Position numbers and translations under genes: made by a program. This document shows positions 1 to 9,927 of a DNA stretch of 64,000 bases, piece after piece. This stretch comes from Skermania sp. ID1734 (GTDB lineage: Bacteria; Actinomycetota; Actinomycetes; Mycobacteriales; Mycobacteriaceae): positions 1 through 64,000 of the forward strand of contig NZ_VLIY01000021.1 in the NCBI RefSeq assembly GCF_007489285.1, given 5' to 3'. The notes under the pieces were generated by a model, which was not told the origin of the DNA, made no database searches, and saw only the letters and a list, made by a program, of their open reading frames with translations. The first letter of the stretch is position 1. Every line of letters starts with the position of its first letter.

Positions 1-231
1 AAGCAGCTTGATCCGCTTGTGTGCCTCCCGCAGTTGCGCGGCTACGTCGTCAGCGGGCGGTGACGCACCTGGCCGGCTACGGTCGTCCTCCCGCTCGGCG
101 ATCTTGAGCCAGCGATGCAGGCAAGCCTCCGAGATCCCGAAATCCTTCGCGATCTGGCGCAACGGAGCCTCACCCTTGCGGGCCACGGCGATGACATCGG
201 CACGGAACTCGGCAGGAAACGGTTTCGGCAC
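1..231 (-). CDS. IS3-family transposase OrfA, N-terminal part (cut by window start)
   Basis: Reading the minus strand from a GTG at 229-231 gives 77 codons open to the window edge. The product begins VPKPFPAEFRADVIAVARKG and contains the helix-turn-helix stretch QIAKDFGISEACLHRWLK, the pattern of IS3-family OrfA proteins, which bind the element ends before OrfAB performs strand transfer. It ends inside the expected leucine-zipper region (AQLREAHKRIKLL). The rest of the element lies outside the window, so completeness is unknown. No clear terminal inverted repeat could be assigned upstream of the start. Confidence 0.8.
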   Translation of the reverse strand, partial: MPKPFPAEFRADVIAVARKGEAPLRQIAKDFGISEACLHRWLKIAEREDDRSRPGASPPADDVAAQLREAHKRIKLL

Positions 232-1026
232 GAGAATGATCCTTCCAGCAAGGACGAATCCTCACAGGTCAGGAGTCAACCAAACCGGGGGCAGTCCCGG
301 TCGAGAGTTTCGTTGGAAGTTTGTGTGGTCATGAGGTCTCCCTTTTCACCGTCGTCCTGACCATCCGTCGACATCAATGGTTGTGACGGTCGACACCGTC
401 GCGGTGTATCAAGGTGAGACATCGGCGCAGGAGGCGGCCGAACCGCACGGAACGGTTCAAAACGCCTGGTCAGCACGGGTTAAGGAGGCATCCGCAGAGC
501 GACTCACACGTCGTCGGACATCACGTATCGCGCTCCGAGCGTCTCAAACTGAGCCACTGCGATACTTTCCAAATCTGTGCAGGACACGGCCGTGTCGACA
601 CACGGCACTTGAGGCAGCCGTCACCGGGCGTTACCTCATTCGTACTCGTCATGATCACCCCAGAGCTAGATCTAGAGGGTCACGCTCCTTGGCGGTAGCG
701 CCGCACACCTACGCGATCCTCTGAAACAAACAGCCCGACGTTGCTTCGCTGCACTCGCACGCGACGACAAAGGCAGAGACCGATCCATCCGAGAGGGAAT
801 TGCTTCAAGTCGAGCACCGAAAATTGTGGGTAATTGCTGCTGCCGCAACTATTTTAACGCCGCAGCAGGTCAACGATGTTCTGTTACAACTGAATCCGTA
901 AAGGTTTAGGGCGCAAGTCCCGTCGGACGCCCCTACTCACCTGCGCCCGCTCGCGGTGTCGACGAGACCGTCGATCACGACCTCGCCCGGCACGGGGCTG
1001 CACGAGTAATGCCGCCGTCGCCTGAG
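232..1026. other. Intergenic stretch with no convincing gene
   Basis: About 795 bases between the IS3 fragment and the XRE gene. The open frames here look like chance frames: arginine-rich, overlapping, without ribosome sites or family motifs. The one clear structure is a hairpin at 837-868 with CTGCTGC and GCAGCAG arms around an AT-rich centre. On the minus strand a good ribosome site precedes an 18-codon frame ending at about 276. It resembles no known gene and may be a remnant at the IS border. Confidence 0.5.
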
Positions 1027-1413
1027 TCAGGATGATCCGGATTCGTTTGCTTCGATGTAGCTGCGATACACCGAGATAAGTGCGCGCTTCTGTGTCGGGG
1101 TCAATCTTTTGTCAGCATTCAGAGCATTCTCGGTGGCGTTGCCGTCGTCTGCGGCAGAGTCGGCCGCCGGTCCGGTCTCTTCGAGGAGCCCAGCTTGTTC
1201 GAGCATTGCTTCAGCCGAAAGGTTGAGCGCGGAGGCGATCGATTTGAGAACTCGTACGGACGGTTGGTGCATGCCGCGTTCGATCTGGCTGAGGTACGGA
1301 TTTGAGACCGCGGTCATAGCAGAGAGCTGGCGCAGCGACAGATTAGCCATCTGCCGCTGCGCCCTGATGAATTCTCCCAAGAGTTTGGCGTGTTGATCTG
1401 GTTCGTTCAGCAT
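1027..1413 (-). CDS. XRE-family transcriptional regulator (Rv0474-like)
   Basis: A 128-residue cytoplasmic DNA-binding protein. Residues about 10-66 form an XRE/Cro helix-turn-helix, with LGEFIRAQRQMANLSLRQLS followed by SNPYLSQIERGMHQPS. This is very close in pattern to the mycobacterial Rv0474 type of regulator. The C-terminal half is acidic and low in complexity, ending in a short helix (LTPTQKRALISVYRSYIE). It lies 48 bp downstream of a phasin-like gene on the same strand, so the two are probably co-transcribed. In PHA-accumulating bacteria, regulators beside phasins often sense granules or control phasin expression; that role here is inference from position. Confidence 0.85.
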   Translation of the reverse strand: MLNEPDQHAKLLGEFIRAQRQMANLSLRQLSAMTAVSNPYLSQIERGMHQPSVRVLKSIASALNLSAEAMLEQAGLLEETGPAADSAADDGNATENALNADKRLTPTQKRALISVYRSYIEANESGSS

Positions 1414-1461
1414 GTCGTCCCCTAAATACTCGAGGCGGCGGATGCCTTCGAACCTACTTGC

Positions 1462-1767
1462 TCAGGCAGGATCGGCCGGTTTGACAGCTGCGGCAACGTT
1501 GACGGAGAAGTCGCGCTGGAGTGTCAGCAGTTCGATGGCGACGTCGTACCCTTTGATCCAGACAGCCTGGATGTCGGCCAGCGCCGGCACGCCCGGGATG
1601 AGTTCATTGCCGGACTGGACGGAATTGGTCGCTTCCGCAAGGGAAGTCGCCAGATCGAGGGTGACTTTCTGTCCCTGCCTCACCGCGGATACAAGTTGAT
1701 CGCCAGCTTTGGTGACCGCGTCTGTCAGCGGGGTAGGGGTGGTCGTCGTCGTGGCGGTGGCGGCCAT
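1462..1767 (-). CDS. Phasin-like PHA granule-associated protein
   Basis: A 101-residue protein with a Thr/Pro/Ala-rich start and then amphipathic helices (VTKAGDQLVSAVRQGQKVTL, then LLTLQRDFSVNVAAAV), no signal peptide and no membrane span. Size and helical character fit the small phasin or granule-coat proteins that cover polyhydroxyalkanoate inclusions. The PHA synthase at 8238-9923 supports this. A strong AAGGAG lies just upstream of the ATG at 1765-1767. It precedes the XRE gene on the same strand. A different amphipathic, HbhA-like surface or lipid-droplet role is possible, since phasins have few diagnostic residues. Confidence 0.65.
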   Translation of the reverse strand: MAATATTTTTPTPLTDAVTKAGDQLVSAVRQGQKVTLDLATSLAEATNSVQSGNELIPGVPALADIQAVWIKGYDVAIELLTLQRDFSVNVAAAVKPADPA

Positions 1768-2142
1768 GATGGGCTCCTTAGGATAGCGGTTGAAACTTGC
1801 ACGCTAAGTATGGCGAGCGTGCGCTTGGTATTTCAAGCAGTACTGAAGTGAGCCACGTCACTCTTGTCTCGCGGACATGTCCGTTCCACAGCGCCCAGTT
1901 TTCGGAGCACACCGCCAGGTGTTGGTTCGGCTAGTCAACGCAACGACAATTGATTGCCGTGCAGCGCTCCAGCTGAACTGCGCGAAAGTCGTTCGAGTCT
2001 GCTCGACCAATGACCTGGGGACGATGACCACCCGTTCGGGTGGACCGGAGCCGACGTCTGCGCCATATCGTCCTAGCCGTTACCAACGACCGCTCGGACA
2101 CAGCAGCGGTAGACGCTCAGCCAGCTACCGGAAAGGATCACC
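1768..2142. promoter_or_regulatory. Divergent control region between phasin and alcohol dehydrogenase
   Basis: This 375-base stretch without a gene separates divergent transcription units and carries three dyads: AGTGA-N6-TCACT at 1847-1862, the perfect palindrome CGGACATGTCCG at 1872-1883, and the 16-bp palindrome at 2028-2043 listed separately. The ribosome site GGAAAGGA precedes the ATG at 2143. The first two dyads were not found in other promoters of the window. Confidence 0.5.
2028..2071 (+). promoter_or_regulatory. Palindromic operator plus -10-like box upstream of alcohol dehydrogenase
   Basis: The perfect palindrome CCACCCGTTCGGGTGG occupies 2028-2043. Exactly 20 bases after it comes CATATCGT (2064-2071). 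The same 16-mer, in the same orientation relative to the gene and again 20 bases before a similar octamer (CATACGTT), stands upstream of the BVMO operon (14231-14274). That arrangement suggests an activator site next to the -35 region, most simply for the LAL regulator at 14322. The regulator assignment is inference; the identity and spacing are visible. Confidence 0.65.
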
Positions 2143-3186
2143 ATGAAGGCGTTGAAGCTCGTTGCGCCCGGGAAGATCGAACTGCGGGACGTTCCAGTTC
2201 CAAAGATCTCGGATAACGAAGTCCTGGTTCGGATCGCAGCTGCCGGACTGTGCCACTCCGACTTACACATCCTTCACCAGGACGACAGCTGGCCGTTCTT
2301 CGGAACGACCATGGGTCATGAAACCGCCGGTTTCGTTGAAAGTGCTGGTGCCGGTGTGAACGGGATCAAGCCCGGAGATGCCGTGCTGGTTCGGGCGGTC
2401 TGGTCGTGCGGAACATGCCGGTCTTGTCGCAACGGCCGGGGCAATGCCTGCTCGATCAATGGCAGCCGCACCCAGTTTCCGCTGACGCCGGGGCTCGCGG
2501 TCGACGGCGGAATGGCCGAATTCATCAAGGTCGACGCTCGTCACTTGAACGGGATCGGCGCACTCGATCCGGTCGCGGCGGCCCCGTTGGCAGATGCCGG
2601 GCTGACCCCGATGCACGTGATCAACACCGTCCGGGCGAGGTTGGCCGACGACGCGACGGTAGTGGTGATCGGGATCGGCGGACTCGGCCACGTCGCACTA
2701 CAAATCCTTGCCGCGGTGTCGAATTCACAAATTATCGCGATCGACGCGGACGCTACCCGGGTAAATCACGCTACGTCGTACGGAGCCGATCTCGCGCTGC
2801 TCGCGGGTGAGGATGCGGCCACTCGAATTCTCGCCGAGACAGACGGGTTCGGTGCCGACATCGTCATCGACTTCGTCGGAGTGCAGCCGACCATCGACCT
2901 CGCACGCCAGATCGTGGCGCCGGAGGGAGCAATCCGGATCGTCGGCCTGGGTGGCGGGTCCTTCCCGTTCAACGCCAGCCTCGAAGGCGAGGTGCTGCCG
3001 TGGGGAGTCAACGTGCAACGTCCCTACGGCGGAACCGAAGTCGATCAAACCGAGGTCCTCCAACTTGCCGACGACGGTAAGGTCGCGGTGCAGACGGATA
3101 CCTACCCGCTGGCCGACGCGCAACGTGCATTTGACGACCTCGCCAACGGCAAGTTGAAGGGTCGCGCAGTTCTGATACCGGGCTGA
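2143..3186 (+). CDS. Zinc-dependent NAD(P) alcohol dehydrogenase (MDR family)
   Basis: A 347-residue medium-chain dehydrogenase. Catalytic zinc ligands are visible in GLCHSD (Cys37) and GHE (His59-Glu60). The structural zinc cysteines C89, C92, C95 and C103 are all present. The Rossmann glycine motif GIGGLGHVA lies near residues 175-183, followed by an acidic residue after the second strand (AIDAD), which favours NAD. It oxidises an alcohol to aldehyde or ketone, or the reverse. An operator shared with the BVMO operon implies it supplies the ketone for that pathway. It is monocistronic here, because an IS110 element follows it. Confidence 0.9.
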   Translation: MKALKLVAPGKIELRDVPVPKISDNEVLVRIAAAGLCHSDLHILHQDDSWPFFGTTMGHETAGFVESAGAGVNGIKPGDAVLVRAVWSCGTCRSCRNGRGNACSINGSRTQFPLTPGLAVDGGMAEFIKVDARHLNGIGALDPVAAAPLADAGLTPMHVINTVRARLADDATVVVIGIGGLGHVALQILAAVSNSQIIAIDADATRVNHATSYGADLALLAGEDAATRILAETDGFGADIVIDFVGVQPTIDLARQIVAPEGAIRIVGLGGGSFPFNASLEGEVLPWGVNVQRPYGGTEVDQTEVLQLADDGKVAVQTDTYPLADAQRAFDDLANGKLKGRAVLIPG

Positions 3187-3314
3187 GACGTCCGCCGCGA
3201 GGAATCTCAGAGTTCGTCACTCGTTCGTGTCGGGACGTTCTGGTCGAAGCCTGCGACGACGCGCGCTGCGCGACGTCGATCCCACGGACCTTCTTATCAA
3301 CCAGTCAGTCAATT

Positions 3315-4683
3315 CGTAGGAGATTCTCAATGAAGATGTCAAGCCGCGAGAGCGGTAGGTGAGTGGTCGTGGGGCGTGTAGGTCGCGCCGTCGCGCAGCA
3401 TCGCCCACAGGACGTTGACTCGTCGCCTCGCCAGGGCCAGCACGGCTTGGGTGTGGGCTTTGCCCTCGGCTCGTTTTCTGTCGTAGTAGATGCGAGAAGT
3501 GGGGTCGAGGCGTACAGCGATCATCGCTGCCAGGTAGCAGGCGCGCAGCAGGCCACGCCTGTCGTAACGACGGGGCCGCTTGAGATTTCCGCTGATCCTT
3601 CCCGAATCGCGCGGTACGGGTGCGAGCCCGGCGACCCCGGCGAGGCGGTCGGCACTGGTAAAAGACTTCATGTCACCACCAGTGGCGGCGATGAACTCGG
3701 CCGCGAGCATGATTCCGAAGCCGGGCATGCTCAGGATGATCTCGGCGTGGCGATGGCGACGAAATCGTTCCTCGATCAGCGCTTCGGTCTCACCGATCTC
3801 GCTGTCGAGGGCCATCACCTCCTTGGCCAGGCGCGCGACCATGGCAGCGGCGATCTGCTGACCGGGCACGGTCGCGTGCTGAGCTTTGGCGGCAGTGATA
3901 GCGGTGGCAGCGATGCGGGATGCGTTGCGGGCCTTGTGGTTACGCAGCCAGGTCTCCAGGCGTGCGGCTCCGAGGCGGCGCAGTGCGTCCGGAGTTTGGT
4001 AGCCGGTGAGCAAGATCAGCGCGGCTTTGCTGTTGCTGTAGTCGAAGGCGCGTTCCAGTGCCGGGAAGTATTCCAGCAGCTGGGCGCGCAGACGGTTGAT
4101 CACACGGGTGCGGTCGGCCACGAGATCGGTGCGGCGCGCGGTGAGGATGCGCAGGTCGACGGCGATGTCATCACCTACCCGCAACGGTTGCAGGTCGCGG
4201 CGCATGCGGGCTTGGTCGGCGATGATCGCAGCGTCTTTGGCGTCGGTTTTTCCGTCACCGCGGTAGCTGCCCGAGGCGTGGTAAACGGTGCGTCCGGGGA
4301 TGTAGAGCAGTCGCTGATCGCGGGCGAGCAGCAGTGTGATCAGCAAAGCAGCGCCACCATGGTTGAGGTCGATCGCCCAAGTGACGGGTCCGCCGTCAGC
4401 GAGAGCGGTCACCGCGCTGATCAATTCGAGCAGCACGGTTTCATCGTTGGCGATTCGCTGCGACAGCAGGCGCTGCCCGTCAGTGTCGATGACCACGCAA
4501 TGATGGTCGGCTTTGCCGGCGTCAACGCCGGCCCACAGTTGTCGTGCCATCAACGCCGCCTCCGTGCTCGTCTGGCTACTTCCGTTAGACGACCACGCCG
4601 ACGTGTCCTTACACAGCGATCCAATCGCGTCTCTCAATTAGCGGTCGAGTCGTCTCGGAACGACGGGCGGCCAATCTCCTACG
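3315..4683 (-). mobile_element. IS110-family insertion sequence (boundaries tentative)
   Basis: The transposase gene is flanked by an 11-bp inverted repeat: CGTAGGAGATT at 3315-3325 and AATCTCCTACG at 4673-4683. This gives a 1369-bp unit, within the usual IS110-family size. IS110 proper lacks terminal repeats, whereas the IS1111 subgroup has subterminal ones, so these may be subterminal and the real ends a few bases away. No target duplication is expected for this family. The element sits between the alcohol dehydrogenase and pntA. Confidence 0.6.
3339..4550 (-). CDS. IS110-family DEDD transposase
   Basis: A 403-residue recombinase starting at MARQLWAGVDAGKADH; an upstream in-frame start at 4637 would add 29 unrelated residues and is not used. 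The N-terminal RuvC-like DEDD domain shows the first Asp in VDAGKADH, an acidic residue in WAIDLNHGG and the DxxD pair in KTDAKDAAI. The C-terminal Tnp_20 domain (GFGIMLAAEFIAATGGDMKSF, then PRDSGRISGN) carries the serine thought to attack DNA. The reading frame is intact, so the element may be active. Family members work with a structured RNA encoded in the non-coding end of the element. Here the candidate region is 4551-4683, upstream of the gene. Confidence 0.92.
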   Translation of the reverse strand: MARQLWAGVDAGKADHHCVVIDTDGQRLLSQRIANDETVLLELISAVTALADGGPVTWAIDLNHGGAALLITLLLARDQRLLYIPGRTVYHASGSYRGDGKTDAKDAAIIADQARMRRDLQPLRVGDDIAVDLRILTARRTDLVADRTRVINRLRAQLLEYFPALERAFDYSNSKAALILLTGYQTPDALRRLGAARLETWLRNHKARNASRIAATAITAAKAQHATVPGQQIAAAMVARLAKEVMALDSEIGETEALIEERFRRHRHAEIILSMPGFGIMLAAEFIAATGGDMKSFTSADRLAGVAGLAPVPRDSGRISGNLKRPRRYDRRGLLRACYLAAMIAVRLDPTSRIYYDRKRAEGKAHTQAVLALARRRVNVLWAMLRDGATYTPHDHSPTALAA

Positions 4684-4790
4684 GCCATGAACACCAGCAA
4701 AAGCATGAAAGCCATACCCGTCGTCCCTAGGTGAATCGAACCCTACGGCCGACGGCCCGACCACCCTACGAAAGAAAGTAAGGAAAAGCC
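4551..4790. other. Non-coding IS110 end and pnt promoter region
   Basis: Nearest the transposase this holds the element end, with a small hairpin (GTCGT, loop CTCGGA, ACGAC at 4649-4664) and the 11-bp repeat at 4673-4683. It is the place where an IS110-group guide (bridge) RNA would be encoded on the minus strand. Beyond 4684 lies the leader of pntA, with an AAGGAAA ribosome site at 4780-4786 before a TTG start. No open frame of interest is present. Confidence 0.45.
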
Positions 4791-6311
4791 TTGATCATTG
4801 GGGTCTTCAAAGAAGCGCGCCCCGGTGAGACTCGGGTCGCGGCTACACCCGATACCGTCCAGCAACTCCGCAAGCTCGGCTACGACGTCATAGTGGAGCC
4901 GGGAGCCGGAGAATTGGCATCCTTCTCCGACGCTGCATACGCCGCTGCGGGAGCTGCGATCGGTGACCCCTCACGCGCGCACATCCTGTTCGGCGTCAAT
5001 CCACCCTCGTCCGACCAGCTCGACGGCGTGAATGCGGGCGCAACGTTGGTGAGCCAAATGGCACCCGCGTTAAATGCGGCGCTCATCGAAGACCTCGCGC
5101 GCCGAAGCACCACGGCGCTGGCGATGGATGCGGTGCCGCGGATCTCTCGGGCGCAGTCGTTGGATGTGTTGTCGTCGATGGCCAATATCGCGGGCTATCG
5201 CGCGGTGGTGGAGGCGGCGCACGCGTTCGGCCGGTTCTTCACCGGTCAGGTGACCGCGGCAGGGAAGGTTCCGCCGGCGAAGGTGTTGGTCGTGGGTGCC
5301 GGTGTCGCCGGACTGGCGGCGATCGGTGCGGCGGGGTCGCTGGGCGCGATCGTGCGGGCGACCGACCCGCGGCCCGAGGTGGCTGATCAGGTCGAATCAC
5401 TGGGTGGCGAGTACCTTTCCATCGCCGACTCCGACGCGGAGGTGTCGTCCACCGGCTACGCCAAGGAGATGGGCGCCGATTACAAGGCTCGCGAAGCGGC
5501 TTTGTACGCCGACCAGTGCGCCGACGTCGACATCATCATCACCACCGCCTTGATCCCGGGCCGCCCCGCTCCCCGCATCATCAACGCCGGCATGGTGGCC
5601 TCGATGAAACCCGGCAGTGTGATAGTCGACATGGCCGCCGCCAACGGCGGCAACGTCGAAGGCACCGTCGCGGGACAGGTTGTGGTGACCGACAAGGGCG
5701 TCACCATCATCGGTTACACCGATCTCTCTGGACGCCTTCCCGGGCAGGCTTCGCAGCTGTATGGCACCAATCTCGTCAACCTGCTCAAGCTCGTCACCCC
5801 GGGCGAGGACGGCGAGTTCGTCCTCGACTGGGACGACGTGGTGCAGCGCTCTATGACCGTCGTCCGCGACGGCGAGATCACCTGGCCACCACCACCCGTG
5901 GCAGTATCGGCGGCACCCGCGGTCAAGGCCCCGGAACCCGTTGTCAAGCCCGTGAAGGAACCGCTCTCGGCCGGACGACGGCTCGGGATAGTGTTCGCAG
6001 CCGCGGCTGTGCTATTCGGGTTGATCGCGATCTCCCCCGCCGCATTGCAGGTGCACTTGACGGTGTTCACGTTGGCGATAGTGATCGGCTACTACGTCAT
6101 CGGGCACGTCCACCACGCTCTGCACACCCCACTCATGAGTGTGACGAACGCGATCTCCGGGATCGTCGTCGTCGGCGCACTGCTACAGATCGGGCACCAC
6201 AATGTCGCGATCACTGCCGTGTCCGCGCTGGCGATCCTGCTGGCCAGCATCAACGTCTTCGGTGGCTTCGCGGTGACCCGCCGCATGCTGGCCATGTTCT
6301 CCCGAAGCTGA
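4791..6311 (+). CDS. pntA: NAD(P) transhydrogenase subunit alpha (one-piece PntA)
   Basis: A 506-residue alpha subunit of the proton-translocating transhydrogenase, which uses the proton gradient to drive NADH + NADP+ to NAD+ + NADPH. Domain I (about 1-375) includes the start [15 protein letters not shown], the NAD-binding [18 protein letters not shown] and the RATDPRPEV stretch. After a Pro/Ala-rich linker the last about 115 residues contain four hydrophobic helices. Domain I and the membrane part are therefore joined, as in E. coli PntA. The start is TTG at 4791, supported by AAGGAAA and by the conserved MIIGVFKE N-terminus. pntB follows after 23 bp. NADPH made here would serve the BVMO. 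Confidence 0.95.
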   Translation: MIIGVFKEARPGETRVAATPDTVQQLRKLGYDVIVEPGAGELASFSDAAYAAAGAAIGDPSRAHILFGVNPPSSDQLDGVNAGATLVSQMAPALNAALIEDLARRSTTALAMDAVPRISRAQSLDVLSSMANIAGYRAVVEAAHAFGRFFTGQVTAAGKVPPAKVLVVGAGVAGLAAIGAAGSLGAIVRATDPRPEVADQVESLGGEYLSIADSDAEVSSTGYAKEMGADYKAREAALYADQCADVDIIITTALIPGRPAPRIINAGMVASMKPGSVIVDMAAANGGNVEGTVAGQVVVTDKGVTIIGYTDLSGRLPGQASQLYGTNLVNLLKLVTPGEDGEFVLDWDDVVQRSMTVVRDGEITWPPPPVAVSAAPAVKAPEPVVKPVKEPLSAGRRLGIVFAAAAVLFGLIAISPAALQVHLTVFTLAIVIGYYVIGHVHHALHTPLMSVTNAISGIVVVGALLQIGHHNVAITAVSALAILLASINVFGGFAVTRRMLAMFSRS

Positions 6312-6334
6312 CGATCCGGAAAGAGACCACTTCT

Positions 6335-7756
<1,422 letters not shown>

Positions 7757-7782
7757 ACGCAAATCGTTTGGGCGCTGGCCGT

Positions 7783-8241
7783 TCAGCTGTAGTAGCGGAA
7801 GACAAGATCGGCAACGCAGCACGGTTTCGGTTCGTTTTCAACCTCGTAAGTGAGGTGGTAGACCGCTTCCGCACCGCCGGCCAACTCGGTGACGGCCGCG
7901 AGTTCGGCATGAACACGTACACGCGCGCCAACCTTCAGGGGCGCGGGAAACCGAACCTTGTTCAGCCCGTAGTTGAGGACGACCTCGAATCCGGAGACCG
8001 TGCAGATCGACCACAGCAGGCCGGTCGACATGCCCAACGTCAGGAACCCATGTTGGACCGTCGTCCCGAAGGGCCCGTTTCGGGCACGCGCCGGGTCGAC
8101 GTGAATCCACTGCTCGTCGCCGGTCAGCCGCGCGAACGTGTTCACGTCGTCCTGCGCAACGTCGATCCACTCACTGACACCGAGCACGGTGCCTTCCCGT
8201 TCGCGCAATCCGTCGAGACCCTCGAGAACAACCGAAGTCAT
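7783..8241 (-). CDS. MaoC-like (R)-specific enoyl-CoA hydratase
   Basis: A 152-residue single hot-dog domain. The hydratase-2 signature ARLTGDEQWIHVDPARA (residues 37-53) supplies the catalytic Asp42 and His47, followed by GPFGTTVQHGFLTLG, typical of MaoC/NodN/PhaJ proteins. It hydrates trans-2-enoyl-CoA to (R)-3-hydroxyacyl-CoA, the monomer of PHA synthase. The start codon overlaps the phaC stop by four bases, so it is the last gene of the BVMO-esterase-fadD-phaC operon. Coupling to PhaC supports a PhaJ-like role that channels beta-oxidation intermediates into polymer. Confidence 0.88.
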   Translation of the reverse strand: MTSVVLEGLDGLREREGTVLGVSEWIDVAQDDVNTFARLTGDEQWIHVDPARARNGPFGTTVQHGFLTLGMSTGLLWSICTVSGFEVVLNYGLNKVRFPAPLKVGARVRVHAELAAVTELAGGAEAVYHLTYEVENEPKPCCVADLVFRYYS

Positions 8242-9923
8242 TGCAGCCTCACATATTCGCCCGGGCCCTCGCCGAGCACTCGGTGTTCAGCGCCACCGAC
8301 CGGCGGCGGGTCGACCATCTGACCACCCCGCTCGGCGGACCACACTGCCCAGTCGTCCCACCACGAGCCTGGGTGTTTCTCAGCGCCCGCGCGCCACTCC
8401 TCGGGGGCGGCCGGGGTCTCGTCGGACGTCATGTACCACGCCTTGGGGTTGGGCGGGTTCACGACGCCGGCGATATGGCCACCGCTGGAGAGTACGAACC
8501 GAACCGGACCACCGACGTAATCCGTTGTGGCATAAGAGGATTTCCATGGAACTATATGGTCGTTCACGGCGGCGACGATGTAGAGCGGCTGCGATAGGTC
8601 GCCCAGGTGCAGGCGCCGGCCAGCCAACTCCAATTCGCCAGCGACGAATCGGTTCTCGACATAGCACGCTCGAAGGTAGAAGGCGTGCATCCGTGCGGGC
8701 ATCCGGGTCGAGTCGGCGTTCCAGGCCAGCAGATCGAACGCCGGTGGCGACTGCCCCATCAACCAGTTGGACACGACATAGTTGAAGATCAGATCGTTGG
8801 GCCGGAGCATGTCGAAGGTGCCCGACATTTCGGTGCCGTCGAGATAACCCTTGCGGGCCATCTTCTTCTCCAGTATGGCCACTGTCGACGGATCCGTGAA
8901 CGTCCCCAGCGGACCCGGTTCAGCGAAGTCGACCATCGCGTTCAACAGGGTGATCGCTCCGATCCGGTCGTCTCCTGCGCTGGCGAGGTACGCCGCCGTC
9001 ATCATGGTCATCGCGCCACCGAGGCAGAGCCCGACGACGTGAACCTTCGCCGAGCCGGTGATGTCGCACACGACATCTAGCGCGGTGCCGAGTCCCTGGA
9101 TCAGATAGTCGTCCATCGTGGTGTCGGCCATCGTCCGGTCGGGGTTGCGATAGCTGATCGCGAAAACGGTGTGCCCGTGCTGGACCGCCCATTCGATGAA
9201 GCTCCGGCCCGGCGCGAGATCCATGATGTAGTACTTGTTGATCCAGGGCGGGCTACACAGGATCGGGATCTGATGCACCTGCTCGGTCTGCGGCAGGTAC
9301 TGCAGGACTTCGATGAGATCGTTGCGGTGGACGACCCGGCTCGGGGTTGCCGCGAGGTTCCGGCCGACCTCGAACGGTGTCCGATCCACCTGCTGTGGAC
9401 GGCCGTTGTTGTGGAGGACGTCGTCGGCGAAGTTCCAGAGACCGGACACGACGCTACGGCCACCGGTTTCAAAGGCCCGTTTGAGCGCGGCGGGATTGGT
9501 CAGCAGAAAGTTCGTCGGCGCCAGCGCGTCCGCCAGGAACTCGAGCGCTACGTGCGCCTTGCGCGCTGCGACCGGGTCGAGTTGGGCCGCCTCGGCCGAT
9601 CCCAGCGCGTACTGACGTAACGCCAGATAGGCCTGCCTGATCGCGTAGTAGGCAGGGTTGTCCTCCCAGGTAGGGTCGGTGAACCGCCTGTCCTTGGGAT
9701 CGATCGCCATCGGCCCGGGCGTGGACAGGCCGAGTGAGCGGTTGACCGTCACCAACGCTGTACCGATCAGCTCGCTGCCGACTCGATAGGTGAGTTCGGT
9801 GCCCTTGAACGGATGGCGCGCCACACCGAGGACTGCCGAAGCAACTGCGCGTCCGAACAACGCGGTATCCGGATCGTCGATGAAGCCGACGGCCTCGGCA
9901 GCCTGGACAGCTTTTTCGAACAT
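8238..9923 (-). CDS. phaC: Poly(3-hydroxyalkanoate) synthase
   Basis: A 561-residue PHA polymerase that joins (R)-3-hydroxyacyl-CoA units on the granule surface. The lipase-like box GLCLGGAMTMM near residue 298 holds the catalytic Cys. The Asp lies in LLAWNADSTRMP and the His in LSSGGHIAGVVNPP. The upstream part carries the typical WNFADDVLHNNGRPQQVD and PPWINKYYIMDLAPG blocks. The ATG at 9921-9923 gives the conserved N-terminal region; a longer frame reaching 10283 overlaps the acyl-CoA synthetase and is rejected. It starts 4 bp after the synthetase stop and overlaps the MaoC gene. Its length matches class I-like actinobacterial synthases. Confidence 0.95.
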   Translation of the reverse strand: MFEKAVQAAEAVGFIDDPDTALFGRAVASAVLGVARHPFKGTELTYRVGSELIGTALVTVNRSLGLSTPGPMAIDPKDRRFTDPTWEDNPAYYAIRQAYLALRQYALGSAEAAQLDPVAARKAHVALEFLADALAPTNFLLTNPAALKRAFETGGRSVVSGLWNFADDVLHNNGRPQQVDRTPFEVGRNLAATPSRVVHRNDLIEVLQYLPQTEQVHQIPILCSPPWINKYYIMDLAPGRSFIEWAVQHGHTVFAISYRNPDRTMADTTMDDYLIQGLGTALDVVCDITGSAKVHVVGLCLGGAMTMMTAAYLASAGDDRIGAITLLNAMVDFAEPGPLGTFTDPSTVAILEKKMARKGYLDGTEMSGTFDMLRPNDLIFNYVVSNWLMGQSPPAFDLLAWNADSTRMPARMHAFYLRACYVENRFVAGELELAGRRLHLGDLSQPLYIVAAVNDHIVPWKSSYATTDYVGGPVRFVLSSGGHIAGVVNPPNPKAWYMTSDETPAAPEEWRAGAEKHPGSWWDDWAVWSAERGGQMVDPPPVGGAEHRVLGEGPGEYVRLQ

Positions 9924-9927
9924 CGTC

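Noticed and set aside
377-724. Open frames in the 0.3-1.0 kb spacer
   Set aside because: Unnatural composition, mutual overlap, no ribosome site and no family motif.
906-935. tRNA-like arm (GGGCG with CGCCC)
   Set aside because: No complete cloverleaf, anticodon arm or acceptor stem can be built around it.
1872-1883. CGGACATGTCCG as a copy of the TGTCCA operator
   Set aside because: The half sites are in the opposite order and without the 6-base spacer or a TAACGTC box.
3363-4730. Long plus-strand frame opposite the IS110 transposase
   Set aside because: It is the mirror of the clearly recognisable transposase and has no protein-family pattern.
5516-6334. Long extension upstream of pntB
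   Set aside because: It overlaps pntA in another frame and is Arg/His-rich; the PntB N-terminus begins at the ATG at 6335.
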